From Thermus scotoductus DSM 8553 (GTDB lineage: Bacteria > Deinococcota > Deinococci > Deinococcales > Thermaceae): a DNA stretch of 33,865 nucleotides. The notes under the pieces were generated by a model. That model was not told where the DNA came from. It saw nothing but the letters and a program-made list of their open reading frames with translations, and made no database searches. Numbering within the stretch: the first letter of the stretch is position 1; every line of letters begins with the position of its first letter. This document shows positions 1-7,906 of this stretch, one piece after another. The stretch is taken from NCBI RefSeq assembly GCF_000381045.1, contig NZ_KB905732.1, positions 1 through 33,865 on the forward strand. The letters run 5' to 3'. A program made the position numbers and the translations under genes.

Positions 1-171
1 GTAGATGGCCGCAGCATCCTGGGGGAGCCTAACCTCTTCCTCTTCCTCAAGAACCAGGATGGTGCCCGTGGGTAGCTGGATGGCCCTGGCAGGCAGAATC
101 CCTTGCTTGAACCACTTCCAGGCGGTGCGGTAGGGAATCCCGTGCTTTCTGGCCCAATGGGACAGCTTCAC
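1..171 (-). CDS. tnpA: IS607-family serine recombinase (TnpA), N-terminal part
   Basis: Reading leftward from a GTG at 171, 57 codons are open to the window edge. The start of the protein, VKLSHWARKHGIPYRTAWKW, then QLPTGTILV, is the MerR-like helix-turn-helix that begins IS607 transposases. The last residues visible (AAIY) are where the catalytic serine-recombinase domain (ARVSS) should follow outside the window. A GGAG lies 8 nt upstream of the GTG and supports this start. In IS607 elements this enzyme catalyses serine-mediated excision and insertion with little target specificity, and is often paired with a tnpB gene, which would lie to the left. Whether the element is intact cannot be seen. 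The upstream end of the element must lie somewhere between 172 and the rpmH promoter, but IS607 has no terminal inverted repeats and I cannot place it. Confidence 0.8.
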   Translation of the reverse strand, partial: MKLSHWARKHGIPYRTAWKWFKQGILPARAIQLPTGTILVLEEEEEVRLPQDAAAIY

Positions 172-338
172 CCCTATCTCTCCGCCTTTACCTTAACACA
201 GAAGAGGATAGACGTCAATAACAGACCACAACTTTGGCAACCGGTATCAGGACCTCCTCCCTAACAGCCGTTTGGGGGGAAGTATAAGGGGAAGGCAAAA
301 CGGATGTCAACGCTCTCTTGCCAGGGTGTAAAAAACCG
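172..338. other. Non-coding stretch between IS607 recombinase and rpmH promoter
   Basis: No convincing reading frame, tRNA or strong hairpin is visible. It is more A/T-rich than the genes to the right and must contain the outer end of the IS607 element. Because IS607 elements lack terminal inverted repeats and target duplications, the junction cannot be assigned by eye. Confidence 0.5.
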
Positions 339-366
339 TTAGACCCTGTATAGCCCTTCTTATGCT
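339..366 (+). promoter_or_regulatory. Promoter of the rpmH-rnpA operon
   Basis: TTAGAC at 339-344 and TATGCT at 361-366 are separated by 16 nt and resemble a sigma-A promoter. A second candidate -10 (TACACT, 366-371) overlaps it. Predicted transcription start is about 373, giving a leader of roughly 36-40 nt before the two start codons. Confidence 0.5.
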
Positions 367-384
367 ACACTCTTTAAGGTATTG

Positions 385-408
385 GGGGCCAAGGCCCCAG
401 GGAGGGAA
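385..408 (+). promoter_or_regulatory. Leader hairpin and shared ribosome-binding site for rpmH and rnpA
   Basis: GGGGCC (385-390) and GGCCCC (393-398) form a perfect 6-bp inverted repeat with a 2-nt gap, immediately before the purine-rich GGAGGGAA (401-408). The same GGAGG is the only Shine-Dalgarno sequence for both start codons, at 409 (rnpA) and 413 (rpmH), 4 nt apart in different frames. The hairpin could modulate access to this single site; that is inference. Confidence 0.6.
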
Positions 409-897
409 ATGGATGAAAAGGACCTGGCAACCCAACCGGAGGAAGCGGGCCAAGACCCACGGCTTCCGGGCCCGCATGAGGACCCCAGGCGGCAGGAAGG
501 TATTGAAGCGGAGAAGGCAGAAGGGCCGCTGGCGCCTCACCCCCAGGGTGAACGCCTGAGCCAACCCCCCCCTGCAGCGGGGGGTAAACTCCTTTCCCTA
601 AAGGGCGACCGGGCATTCCAAAGGCTCCGCCAAGGACGCGCGGGGCGGGGCCGTTTTTTAAGCGTCAAGTGGCTTCCTGCCCCCGAGCTTAGGGTTGGCA
701 TCGTGGTGTCCAAGAAGGTGGGCAAGGCGGTGGTGCGCAACCGCATCAAGCGCCGCCTAAGGGAGATCCTCCGCCGCCTCCACCTCCCCAAGGCCCACCT
801 CCTGGTCATCGCCAGCCCCGAGGCCCGGGAGGCCACCTACGCCGAGCTCTTCCAAGACCTCATCCGCGCCCTCAAGAAGAGTGGGCTGGTACAATAG
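409..897 (+). CDS. rnpA: RNase P protein component with N-terminal extension encoded over rpmH
   Basis: A 162-residue protein from ATG 409 ([10 protein letters not shown]). The conserved part begins near residue 60 ([10 protein letters not shown]), continues with the FLSVKW and [20 protein letters not shown] segments (the RNR signature that binds RNase P RNA) and ends [12 protein letters not shown]. It is the protein cofactor of the tRNA 5'-maturation ribozyme. The first roughly 50 residues are the out-of-frame translation of rpmH, which explains their odd Pro/Glu/Arg-rich composition and the excess length compared with the usual 110-120 residues. The ATG at 409 is preferred to 382 because it alone has correctly placed GGAGG. 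The next gene, yidD, starts 5 nt after the stop. Confidence 0.95.
   Translation: MDEKDLATQPEEAGQDPRLPGPHEDPRRQEGIEAEKAEGPLAPHPQGERLSQPPPAAGGKLLSLKGDRAFQRLRQGRAGRGRFLSVKWLPAPELRVGIVVSKKVGKAVVRNRIKRRLREILRRLHLPKAHLLVIASPEAREATYAELFQDLIRALKKSGLVQ
413..559 (+). CDS. rpmH: Large-subunit ribosomal protein bL34
   Basis: The 48-residue product [20 protein letters not shown]... is a complete, highly basic L34, a small protein of the 50S subunit. The start is fixed by the universally conserved MKRTxQP N-terminus, so the longer upstream extension from 362 is ignored. The gene lies entirely inside the rnpA reading frame (409-897), in the +1 frame relative to it, sharing one ribosome-binding site. This nested arrangement is established for Thermus; the sequence here reproduces it exactly, including start codons 4 nt apart. 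Confidence 0.97.
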   Translation: MKRTWQPNRRKRAKTHGFRARMRTPGGRKVLKRRRQKGRWRLTPRVNA

Positions 898-902
898 GCG
901 GC

Positions 903-1160
903 GTGCGCGGCGTACTGATCCTTCTGGTCAAGGCATACCGCAGGTTCATCTCTCCCCTCAAACCCAGGACCTGCCGCTTCCATCCCACCTGTTCGGCCTA
1001 TGCCCTCGAGGCCCTGGAGCGCCATGGGGCCTTCTGGGGTAGCTACCTGGCGGTAAGACGCATCCTTAAATGCCATCCCCTGCACCCCGGGGGGCTGGAC
1101 CCGGTGCCCTTGGTCTTCCCGCCCCGGAAAACCCTTAAAACCCACAAGGAGGCACGATGA
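903..1160 (+). CDS. yidD: YidD-family membrane protein insertion efficiency factor
   Basis: 85 residues from GTG 903. It shows the family pattern: an amphipathic basic N-terminus ([18 protein letters not shown]), conserved cysteines in [15 protein letters not shown] (C24, C30) and the CHPLHPGG motif (C57), and length as expected. YidD is thought to help YidC-mediated insertion of inner-membrane proteins; its mechanism is not settled. Its last codons overlap the yidC start by the 4-nt ATGA (1157-1160), so the two are translationally coupled. Confidence 0.93.
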   Translation: MRGVLILLVKAYRRFISPLKPRTCRFHPTCSAYALEALERHGAFWGSYLAVRRILKCHPLHPGGLDPVPLVFPPRKTLKTHKEAR

Positions 1161-2452
1161 GAAGGCTTTGGGCTACCCTCTTCCTCCTGGCCCTGCCGGC
1201 TTTGGCCCTCGAGGCGGGGTTCAAGGACCAGGACGTGAACGGGGACGGGGTGCCGGAGAAGATTGCCGTCACCAACCTCATGGACCTGGCCTTTGACCAG
1301 AAGGGCCAGGTGGTGGGCTGGTACGTGAAGACCTACAAGGGCACGGCCTTCAACGACTACACCCGCGCCCCCAACCTGAGCGGCAACGGCCCCGTGGTGG
1401 CCCCGGTGGGCTTCACCCCGGAGAAAGCGGAGTACCAGGTGGAGGATGGCCGCCTTCTGGCCCGTTTCCAGGGCCAAGAGGGCACCCTCACCTACCGCAT
1501 CGAAAAGGGGCGGTACACCGTCCAGGTGACGGCCGACTTCCCCCTCACCCTGAGGCTTTCCGCCCAGGGAAGCCCCAAGGTGCTCCTACAAGGGCAAACG
1601 GAACCCACCCCGAGCGGGGAGGGCCAGCTGGTTTACCTGGCCTGGCAGACCAAGCCCAAGGCGGGCTATGCCCTGGTGGCCTTCGCCCAAAGGCCCTTTT
1701 CGGGGAAGCTGGTGGGCAAGGAGGCCACCCTTACCCTGACTCCCGGGGAGACCCTCAAGGTCTACGGGGGCCAGAACGAGCTGGTGCGCTTCCACGTGGA
1801 GGGCCTTCTCTCCCTTCCCGGCCTCTTTTCCCCCAACATCTGGGGGCAGCTTTCCCTGGGGCTTCTCTGGCTCATGGAGGTGGCCTTCCGCTACACGGGT
1901 AGCTGGGGCCTGGCCATCCTCTTCCTGACCCTGGTGGTGCGCCTCCTCCTTTGGCCCCTCATGCACCAGCAGTTCAAGAGCATGGCGGAGATACAACGCC
2001 TCCAGCCCCTGATCCAAAAGATCAACGAGAAGTACAAGGACGACCCCAACAAGCGGGCGGAGGCCACCATGAAGCTCTACCAGGAGCACAAGGTGAACCC
2101 CGCCGCAGGCTGCCTCCCCCTCTTCATCCAGATGCCCATCCTCTTTATCCTTTGGAAGGTGATCGCCAACTACGAGTTCGGCCAGGGCCTCCTCTGGATC
2201 CCCGACCTGGCCCTCCCCGACCCCTTCTACATCCTCCCCGCCCTCTACGTGGCCTCCACCTTCCTCTCCACCTGGCTTTCCGCCCACGGGAACAAGGACC
2301 TCATCCGGCAAAGCCTCTTCATGAACCTGATCTTCATCTTCCTGGTCCTGCAGTTCCCCGCAGGGGTGACCCTCTACTGGGTGCTCTCCAACCTCATCGG
2401 CCTGGTGCAGCAGTGGCTGATCAACAAAAGCCTCAAGCCCTTAGCGGCGTAA
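1157..2452 (+). CDS. yidC: Membrane protein insertase YidC
   Basis: 431 residues. An N-terminal signal/anchor (about 1-19, [17 protein letters not shown]) precedes a periplasmic beta-rich domain (about 20-225) and the conserved insertase core (about 235-425). The core has a transmembrane segment carrying the groove arginine R262 ([10 protein letters not shown]), a charged cytoplasmic hairpin ([20 protein letters not shown]), the [14 protein letters not shown] segment and further membrane helices. It inserts and folds inner-membrane proteins, alone or with SecYEG. The large periplasmic domain is of the Gram-negative type. Residues 24-34 ([11 protein letters not shown]) resemble a calcium-binding loop, which is unusual (see findings). 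Starts with ATG overlapping the yidD stop; khpB follows after 9 nt. Confidence 0.96.
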   Translation: MRRLWATLFLLALPALALEAGFKDQDVNGDGVPEKIAVTNLMDLAFDQKGQVVGWYVKTYKGTAFNDYTRAPNLSGNGPVVAPVGFTPEKAEYQVEDGRLLARFQGQEGTLTYRIEKGRYTVQVTADFPLTLRLSAQGSPKVLLQGQTEPTPSGEGQLVYLAWQTKPKAGYALVAFAQRPFSGKLVGKEATLTLTPGETLKVYGGQNELVRFHVEGLLSLPGLFSPNIWGQLSLGLLWLMEVAFRYTGSWGLAILFLTLVVRLLLWPLMHQQFKSMAEIQRLQPLIQKINEKYKDDPNKRAEATMKLYQEHKVNPAAGCLPLFIQMPILFILWKVIANYEFGQGLLWIPDLALPDPFYILPALYVASTFLSTWLSAHGNKDLIRQSLFMNLIFIFLVLQFPAGVTLYWVLSNLIGLVQQWLINKSLKPLAA

Positions 2453-2461
2453 ACTGAGGGC

Positions 2462-3052
2462 ATGGACGAGAAGAAAAAGAGCATCGACGACCTCCTCTCC
2501 GACCTGGGGGTGCTGGAAGAGGCCCCGGTGGGGATGGAGTTAAAAGAGGCGGGGAAAGCCAGCCCCACGCAAAAAGGGCCCAAAGAGGTGCTGGAGAGCT
2601 TCCTGGTGGGCCTTTTGCTGCGCCTGGACCCCGCCCACTACGTGGAGATCCGCCAGGAGGGGAACCTCCTCAAGGCGGAGGTCAAGGGTGGGGACCTGGG
2701 GCGGTTCATCGGCAAGGAGGGGCGCACCTTAAAGGCCGTGGAGTACCTGGCCGGGGTGGTGCTGGCCAAGCACTTCGGCAGCGCCTACCGGGTGATCCTG
2801 GATGCCGCCGGTTACCGCAAGCGGCAGGAGGACAAGATCCGCAAGATCGCCGAGGATGCCGCCCTCACCGTGGCCATGACCCAGGAGCCCCTGCACCTTC
2901 CCCCCATGCGCCCCTCGGAAAGGCGGATCGTGCACATGCTCCTAAAAAACCACCCCCAGGTGACCACGGAAAGCCAGGGGGAAGGGGAGGAAAGGCACGT
3001 GGTGGTCTACCCCCGTGGTCAGGCTCCTTCGGGAACTGGAGAGGAGGCTTAA
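2462..3052 (+). CDS. khpB: KhpB/Jag-type RNA-binding protein (KH + R3H domains)
   Basis: 196 residues. A short N-terminal segment (MDEKKKSIDDLLSDLG) is followed by a linker, a KH-like domain with the GKEG loop at residues 84-87 (GRFIGKEGRTLKAVEYL), and a C-terminal R3H domain with R154, R155 and H158 (MRPSERRIVHMLLKNHP ... ERHVVVYP). Such proteins bind single-stranded RNA; linkage to yidC is common across bacteria and KhpB/EloR homologues affect cell elongation in some Firmicutes. The specific role in Thermus is not known from sequence. The last 38 nt overlap the predicted prmC start. Confidence 0.92.
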   Translation: MDEKKKSIDDLLSDLGVLEEAPVGMELKEAGKASPTQKGPKEVLESFLVGLLLRLDPAHYVEIRQEGNLLKAEVKGGDLGRFIGKEGRTLKAVEYLAGVVLAKHFGSAYRVILDAAGYRKRQEDKIRKIAEDAALTVAMTQEPLHLPPMRPSERRIVHMLLKNHPQVTTESQGEGEERHVVVYPRGQAPSGTGEEA

Positions 3053-3872
3053 GGCTAAAGGGCTCCCGGAAAAGGAGGCCTGGGACCTCCTGGCCTTGGC
3101 CTCGGGCCTTTCCCGTAAGGACCTCCTCCTTGGCCTATCCCGGACCCCGCCCCCAGGGACCGAAGCCAGGGCCCTGGCCCTCCTGGAAAAGCGCCTTGGG
3201 GGTTATCCCCTACAGTACCTGCTGGGGGAGGTGGAGTTCTTCGGCCTCCCCCTAAAGGTGCAAGAGGGCATCCTCATCCCCAGGCCCGAGACGGAGGGCC
3301 TGGTGGAGCTCGCCCTAGGGCTTCCCCTGCCCGAAGCTCCCCGTATTCTGGACGTGGGCACGGGCACGGGAGCCATCGCCCTGGCCCTAAAAACACATCT
3401 CCCGGAAGCCCAGGTGTGGGCCACGGATACCGACCCCAAGGCCGTGGCCTTGGCCCGGGAGAACGCCCGCAGGCTGGGGCTAGAGGTAACCTTTCTTCAG
3501 GCTCCCCTCACCGGCGGGGTGAAGGATCTGGACCTGGTCGTTTCCAACCCCCCCTACCTCCCCGAGGCCTACCGGTCCCAGGCTCCGAAGGAGCTGGCCT
3601 TTGAAAACCCCCAGGCCCTCTATGCGGGAAGGGAAGGGTTGGATGTGGCCCGTCCCCTGGCGGAGGAGGCCTTTGAGGCCCTCAGACCCGGCGGATTTCT
3701 CCTCCTGGAGCTCGCCCCGGAGAACGTCCAACTCCTGGCGGAAGAGCTTAAAGCCAAGGGATGGGAAGACGTGGAGGTGCTACAGGACCTAGCGGGTCGG
3801 GACCGGTACCTCCGGGCCCGGAGGCCCTCCCAGGAGGCGAAAGGAGAGAAGGGGCCTTTCCGTGGTCCATAG
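3015..3872 (+). CDS. prmC: Release-factor glutamine methyltransferase
   Basis: 285 residues. An N-terminal helical domain (about 1-80) is followed by an AdoMet-binding Rossmann fold with LDVGTGTGAIALAL (D113-G119) and the catalytic/substrate motif NPPY at 178-181, preceded by the conserved PRPETEGLVE. It methylates the GGQ glutamine of release factors RF1/RF2. The start is uncertain: GTG 3015 lies inside khpB, has no clear Shine-Dalgarno, and probably depends on coupling; no better start exists downstream before conserved sequence. The usual family C-terminus is ...GRDRYLRARR; here about 15 more residues run over the 3' end of the convergent DUF3084 gene. Confidence 0.92.
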   Translation: MVRLLRELERRLKAKGLPEKEAWDLLALASGLSRKDLLLGLSRTPPPGTEARALALLEKRLGGYPLQYLLGEVEFFGLPLKVQEGILIPRPETEGLVELALGLPLPEAPRILDVGTGTGAIALALKTHLPEAQVWATDTDPKAVALARENARRLGLEVTFLQAPLTGGVKDLDLVVSNPPYLPEAYRSQAPKELAFENPQALYAGREGLDVARPLAEEAFEALRPGGFLLLELAPENVQLLAEELKAKGWEDVEVLQDLAGRDRYLRARRPSQEAKGEKGPFRGP

Positions 3873-5186
3873 GTCCTTGGACGCCACCACCCCCACCCGC
3901 ACCACTCCCCGTTTCCCCTGGAGGAGGCCAAGCCCCCGGGCCAGCTCCTCAGGGGAGGGAAAGGTGGCGTACTCCGGGGGGAAGCCCGCCTCCAAAAGCC
4001 TTTTCCTTACGGCCTCCCCCAGGGCCTCCAGGGCCTCCTGATCCCGGGCCGGGGTGGATAGCCGGAAGGTGCGGGCGGCCAAGACCTCCCCGGCGGCAAA
4101 GGCCTTGCGCTCGGGATAAAGGCGCACCCGCACCAAAAGCCTCCCCTCTTGGTACCCCGCCCCCTCCAGCACCGCCAGCCCCGGGCCCTGGGGAGCGTCC
4201 AAAAGCTCCACCCCCCGGAAACCCTGCAAAAGGGCCCGGCGCTCGGCCACCCGCGCCAGGGTTTCCCGCCCCTCCTCCGCCAAAAGGCGCACCTCCCCCA
4301 GGTAGAGGCCCTGGCTGAGCCGGACCAGGCTTTGGGCCAGCTGGCCCCGCTCCCCCTGAAGCACCTCCGCCTGCACCAGGAGATTCCTCACCCTTTCCTC
4401 CGTCTTTAGAAGCTCCTCCCGGGCCCTGGCGAGGCTGGCCTTCAAGGCCTCCACCTCCTGGGCAAGGACCTGGCGCTCCCGCCGGGTTTCCTCCAGGCGG
4501 GAAAGGGCCCTAAGCACATCCTCCTGCAGGCGCTTTCTTTCCTCGGCAAACCGGGCCCTTTCCGCCTCCGCCCGCTTTACCGCCTCCTGGAGGGTGGCAA
4601 GGCGCTTCTCCAGGGCCTTAAGCTCCTCGCTCTTCTCCGCCAGTTCCGCCGTCTTCCAGGCCAGCTCCTGGTTCCTTTCCACAAGAAGCCGGGCCAAAAC
4701 CTGCCGCTCCGCCTCGAGGGTAGCCCGCTCCCTTCCCAGGGCCTGCACCTGGGAGGCCAGGGCCTTGGCCTCTTCCTCCAGGCGTTTCCTCACCTGGTTG
4801 GCCTGCTCCAGGGCCCGGGAAAGATCCTTTCGCTCCTCCCGCAGGACATTGAGTTCCGCCAGGGTCCTGCTGGCCTCGGCCTCCATGGCCGTCTTGGCCT
4901 CCAGGAGAACCTGCCGCTCCCTCCTAAGCTGGTCCCGCTCAGCCCGGATGGCCTGGGCCTCGAGGATCACCTCCCTGGCCTCCCGGAACACCAGGAGGAA
5001 CCCCAGGTAGCTGAGAAGGGCGATCCCCACCCCGGCGAGGACCGCCACCAGGGTGGCCGTCTGCCTGGGCCTGAGGCCAAAAAGGCGGTAGTGCCGCTTC
5101 CCCGCCCACTTGGCCACCCTATCCCCCAGATAGGCCACCAAGGCGGCCAGGAGGAGGATCAGGATGAGGAGGGCCCAGAAGGTCAT
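3789..5186 (-). CDS. DUF3084-family membrane-anchored coiled-coil protein
   Basis: 465 residues. Two transmembrane segments (about 3-20 and 45-68) flank a conserved GDRVAKWAGKRHYRLFGLRP stretch typical of DUF3084. A long Glu/Arg/Leu/Ala-rich coiled coil (about 70-290) follows, then a globular C-terminal domain (about 295-455). Function is not established in the family. The stop lies 84 nt inside the convergent prmC gene. It starts 3 nt after the lptB-like stop, so it is co-transcribed with that ABC ATPase. The context suggests an envelope role, by inference only. Confidence 0.8.
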   Translation of the reverse strand: MTFWALLILILLLAALVAYLGDRVAKWAGKRHYRLFGLRPRQTATLVAVLAGVGIALLSYLGFLLVFREAREVILEAQAIRAERDQLRRERQVLLEAKTAMEAEASRTLAELNVLREERKDLSRALEQANQVRKRLEEEAKALASQVQALGRERATLEAERQVLARLLVERNQELAWKTAELAEKSEELKALEKRLATLQEAVKRAEAERARFAEERKRLQEDVLRALSRLEETRRERQVLAQEVEALKASLARAREELLKTEERVRNLLVQAEVLQGERGQLAQSLVRLSQGLYLGEVRLLAEEGRETLARVAERRALLQGFRGVELLDAPQGPGLAVLEGAGYQEGRLLVRVRLYPERKAFAAGEVLAARTFRLSTPARDQEALEALGEAVRKRLLEAGFPPEYATFPSPEELARGLGLLQGKRGVVRVGVVASKDLWTTERPLLSFRLLGGPPGPEVPVPTR

Positions 5187-5189
5187 GGT

Positions 5190-5918
5190 TTAAAGCTCGT
5201 AGTCCTCTCCCAGGTAGTGCCGCCTTACCCCCTGGTCCCGGGCAAAGGTGTCGGGATCCCCGTGGAAGAGGATCTGGCCGTCATACATCACGTAGACCCG
5301 GTCGGTGATGGCCAGGGTTTCCCGCACCGCATGGTCGGTGATGAAAACCCCCACCCCCCGCCTCTCCCGGAGCTCGGCGATGACCTTTTGGATCTCCTTC
5401 ACGTTCTTGGGGTCCACCCCGGTGAAGGGCTCGTCCAGAAGGATGAAATCGGGGTCGGTGCACAGGGCCCGCGCCATCTCCAGCCGCCTCCTTTCCCCCC
5501 CGGAAAGGGCGTAGGCCATCTGGTCCTTGAGGTGGTAGATGGCTAGTTCCTCCAAAAGGGCCTTGGCCTTCTCCAGGCGCTCCTCCCGGGAAAGGGGCTG
5601 GAACTCCAAGACGGCCAGGAGATTTTCCAAAACGGTCATCCGCCGAAAGGCAGAAGGTTCCTGGGGAAGATACCCCAGGCCCAGGCGGGCCCTCCGGTAC
5701 ATGGGCAGGCGGCCGATCTCCTGCCCCTTGAGAAAGATCCGCCCCGCCGTGGGCTTTATGAAGCCCACCAGCATGTAGAAGGTGGTGGTCTTCCCCGCCC
5801 CGTTGGGGCCGAAGAGGGCCACGATCTCCCCGCGCTTGAGGCTCAGGTCCACCCCCCGCACCACCTCCTTGGGGCCATAGCGTTTGCGCAAACCCTGGGC
5901 CAGAAGCTCCCCGTCCAT
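5190..5918 (-). CDS. lptB: LptB-like ABC transporter ATPase
   Basis: 242 residues from ATG 5918, preceded by GGGAGG. Walker [10 protein letters not shown] (37-45), Q-loop in [11 protein letters not shown] signature [15 protein letters not shown], Walker B FILLDEP followed by FTGVDP, and the H-loop ([10 protein letters not shown]) are all present. Among ABC ATPases the closest pattern is LptB (YhbG), which powers lipopolysaccharide export in Gram-negative bacteria. Thermus is not known to make classical LPS, so the cargo may be another envelope glycolipid. No permease partner is adjacent; the downstream gene is the DUF3084 protein. A longer frame extends upstream over the gltX start but lacks family similarity. 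Confidence 0.87.
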   Translation of the reverse strand: MDGELLAQGLRKRYGPKEVVRGVDLSLKRGEIVALFGPNGAGKTTTFYMLVGFIKPTAGRIFLKGQEIGRLPMYRRARLGLGYLPQEPSAFRRMTVLENLLAVLEFQPLSREERLEKAKALLEELAIYHLKDQMAYALSGGERRRLEMARALCTDPDFILLDEPFTGVDPKNVKEIQKVIAELRERRGVGVFITDHAVRETLAITDRVYVMYDGQILFHGDPDTFARDQGVRRHYLGEDYEL

Positions 5919-5957
5919 TACCTCCCAGGGTAAGCCCCAACCTTTAGCCCCGGGTGA

Positions 5958-5963
5958 GATAAT
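5958..5963 (+). promoter_or_regulatory. Possible -10 element for gltX
   Basis: GATAAT lies 9 nt before the gltX ATG in the 54-nt divergent gap between lptB and gltX. No convincing -35 is seen. If used, the transcript would have almost no leader, although GAGG just before the ATG could act as a weak ribosome-binding site. Confidence 0.35.
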
Positions 5964-5972
5964 GGGCGAGGT

Positions 5973-7391
5973 ATGGTGGTGACCCGCATCGCCCCAAGCC
6001 CCACGGGGGACCCCCACGTGGGAACGGCGTACATTGCCCTCTTCAACTACGTCTGGGCCAGGAAAAACGGGGGGCGTTTCCTGGTGCGCATAGAGGATAC
6101 CGACCGCACCCGCTACGTACCCGGGGCGGAGGAGCGCATCCTGGCCGCCTTGAAGTGGCTCGGCATCTCCTACGACGAGGGGCCGGATATCGGCGGGCCC
6201 CACGCCCCTTACCGCCAGTCCGAGAGGCTTCCCCTCTACCGAAAGCACGCCGAGGAACTCCTCAGGCGGGGCTTCGCCTACCGGGCTTTTGAAACCCCGG
6301 AGGAGCTGGAAAGGATCCGGAAGGAAAAGGGAGGGTACGACGGCCGCGCCCGCAACATCCCTCCCGAGGAAGCGGAGGAGCGGGCCCGAAGGGGCGAGCC
6401 CCACGTGATCCGCTTAAAAGTGCCCAGGCCCGGTACCACGGAGGTGAAGGACGAGCTTCGGGGGCTGGTGGTCTACGACAACCAGGAGATCCCCGACGTG
6501 GTCCTCCTCAAGTCCGACGGCTACCCCACCTACCACCTGGCCAACGTGGTGGACGACCACCTCATGGGGGTGACGGACGTGATCCGGGCCGAGGAGTGGC
6601 TGGTTTCTACCCCCATCCACGTCCTCCTTTACCGGGCTTTTGGCTGGGAGGTGCCCAAGTTCTACCACATGCCCCTCCTTAGAAACCCCGACAAGACCAA
6701 GATCAGCAAGCGAAAAAGCCACACCTCCTTGGAATGGTACCGGGCTGAAGGCTTTTTGCCCGAGGCCTTACGGAACTACCTGGCCCTCATGGGCTTCTCC
6801 ATGCCCGACGGGCGGGAGATCTTCACCCTCGAGGAGCTCATCGAGGCCTTCACCTGGGAGCGGGTGTCCCTGGGAGGCCCGGTCTTCGACCTGGAGAAGC
6901 TCCGCTGGCTCAATGGCAAGTACATCCGCGAGGTCCTCCCCCTCGAGGAGGTGGCGGAGCGGGCGAAGCCCTTTTTGCAGGCGGCCGGGCTTTCCTGGCC
7001 CAGCGAGGCCTACCTGAGGCGGGCGGTGGAGCTCATGCGCCCCCGGTTTGACACCCTCAAGGAGCTTCCGGAAAAGGCCCCTTACCTGTTCAGCGAGGAC
7101 TACCCTTTCACGGAAAAGGCCCTGGAGAAGATGAGGGAAGGCCTTCCTGTGCTTCGCGAGGTGGAGCCCCTCCTCCGGGCCCAGGAGGACTGGAGCGAGG
7201 CTGCCCTGGACGCCCTCCTCCGGGGCTTCGCCCAGGAGCGGGGCCTTAAACTCGGCCAGGTGGCCCAGCCCTTACGGGCCGCCCTCACGGGAAGCCTGGA
7301 AACCCCGGGGCTTTTCGAGATCATGGCCCTTCTCGGCAAGGAGCGGGTCCTCGCCCGGCTGGCCCGGGCCCTGGCGGGAGGAACTTCGTGA
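5973..7391 (+). CDS. gltX: Glutamyl-tRNA synthetase
   Basis: 472 residues. The class-I HIGH-type motif is in [15 protein letters not shown] (6-20), RIEDTDRTR follows, and the KMSKS-type loop is KISKRKS at 243-249. The C-terminal half is the helical anticodon-binding cage typical of bacterial GluRS. It charges tRNA-Glu with glutamate. Length and sequence agree with the well-studied Thermus thermophilus enzyme, down to K243-R247. The start at ATG 5973 gives [10 protein letters not shown], as expected. Confidence 0.97.
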   Translation: MVVTRIAPSPTGDPHVGTAYIALFNYVWARKNGGRFLVRIEDTDRTRYVPGAEERILAALKWLGISYDEGPDIGGPHAPYRQSERLPLYRKHAEELLRRGFAYRAFETPEELERIRKEKGGYDGRARNIPPEEAEERARRGEPHVIRLKVPRPGTTEVKDELRGLVVYDNQEIPDVVLLKSDGYPTYHLANVVDDHLMGVTDVIRAEEWLVSTPIHVLLYRAFGWEVPKFYHMPLLRNPDKTKISKRKSHTSLEWYRAEGFLPEALRNYLALMGFSMPDGREIFTLEELIEAFTWERVSLGGPVFDLEKLRWLNGKYIREVLPLEEVAERAKPFLQAAGLSWPSEAYLRRAVELMRPRFDTLKELPEKAPYLFSEDYPFTEKALEKMREGLPVLREVEPLLRAQEDWSEAALDALLRGFAQERGLKLGQVAQPLRAALTGSLETPGLFEIMALLGKERVLARLARALAGGTS

Positions 7392-7416
7392 AACACCCCA
7401 CAAGCCAGGGTATACT
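7388..7416 (+). promoter_or_regulatory. Leaderless-type promoter of the small exported protein gene
   Basis: GTGAAA (7388-7393, overlapping the gltX stop) and TATACT (7411-7416) are 17 nt apart. Only 6 nt separate TATACT from the ATG at 7423, so transcription should begin at or next to the start codon. A GGAG is present but only 2 nt from the ATG, too close to serve as a Shine-Dalgarno sequence. Confidence 0.6.
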
Positions 7417-7422
7417 GGAGCC

Positions 7423-7863
7423 ATGAGGCGGGTTCTCCTTACTCTCCTTCTCGTTTTGGGAATGGCCAGCGCCCAGAGCGCCATTCAGATGCGGTTTGGC
7501 TATGGGGAAAGCCTTGGGCTCACCTTCGGGGCGGGGCTGGAAAACCGCCTGCGGCAGAACCTCTCGGGCCGGCTTTCCGCCATGCTGGCCCCGGCAGCCC
7601 CGGGTGTGGCCCTGGAGGGAGCCCTCCTCTTCAAACCCGACCTGGGCCAGTACGACCCCAGCCTGAAGGGCCTCCTCCCCTACTTCGGCGGGGGGCTCAG
7701 CGCCGTGGTGGGGCCAAGCCTCACCGCCGGGGTGAGCTTCACCGGGGGGCTGGAGGGCCTTCTGGACCCCTACACGGGGCTTTTTGCCGAGGCCACCTAC
7801 GTGTACGGCTTCGCCAACTTCCCCAAGGTCTGGCACTTCACCCTGGGGGTAAGTTTCCGCTAA
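7423..7863 (+). CDS. Small exported protein, possible outer-membrane beta-barrel
   Basis: 146 residues, not recognised as a named family. A clear signal peptide (MRRVLLTLLLVLGMASAQS, cleavage probably near 18) is followed by about 125 residues of alternating small/polar and hydrophobic residues with many glycines (FGYGESLGLTFGAG, GLLPYFGGGLSAVVG, TYVYGFANF) ending in WHFTLGVSFR. Glycine/aromatic-rich amphipathic strands and a terminal strand of this kind are typical of small outer-membrane barrels, but this is inference. It has its own leaderless-type promoter and sits between gltX and ftsY without obvious functional linkage. Confidence 0.75.
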   Translation: MRRVLLTLLLVLGMASAQSAIQMRFGYGESLGLTFGAGLENRLRQNLSGRLSAMLAPAAPGVALEGALLFKPDLGQYDPSLKGLLPYFGGGLSAVVGPSLTAGVSFTGGLEGLLDPYTGLFAEATYVYGFANFPKVWHFTLGVSFR

Positions 7864-7906
7864 AGGCCCTAAGGCGGGGTGCGGGGGCTTGCAAAATAGG
7901 GAAACG

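Noticed and set aside
362-412. Upstream extension of rpmH (ATG 362) and of rnpA (ATG 382)
   Set aside because: Both lie within the promoter/leader, lack a Shine-Dalgarno and add residues unlike either family; 413 and 409 share a good one.
5919-6404. N-terminal extension of the LptB frame to 6404
   Set aside because: It is antisense to the gltX coding sequence and unlike any ABC ATPase N-terminus.
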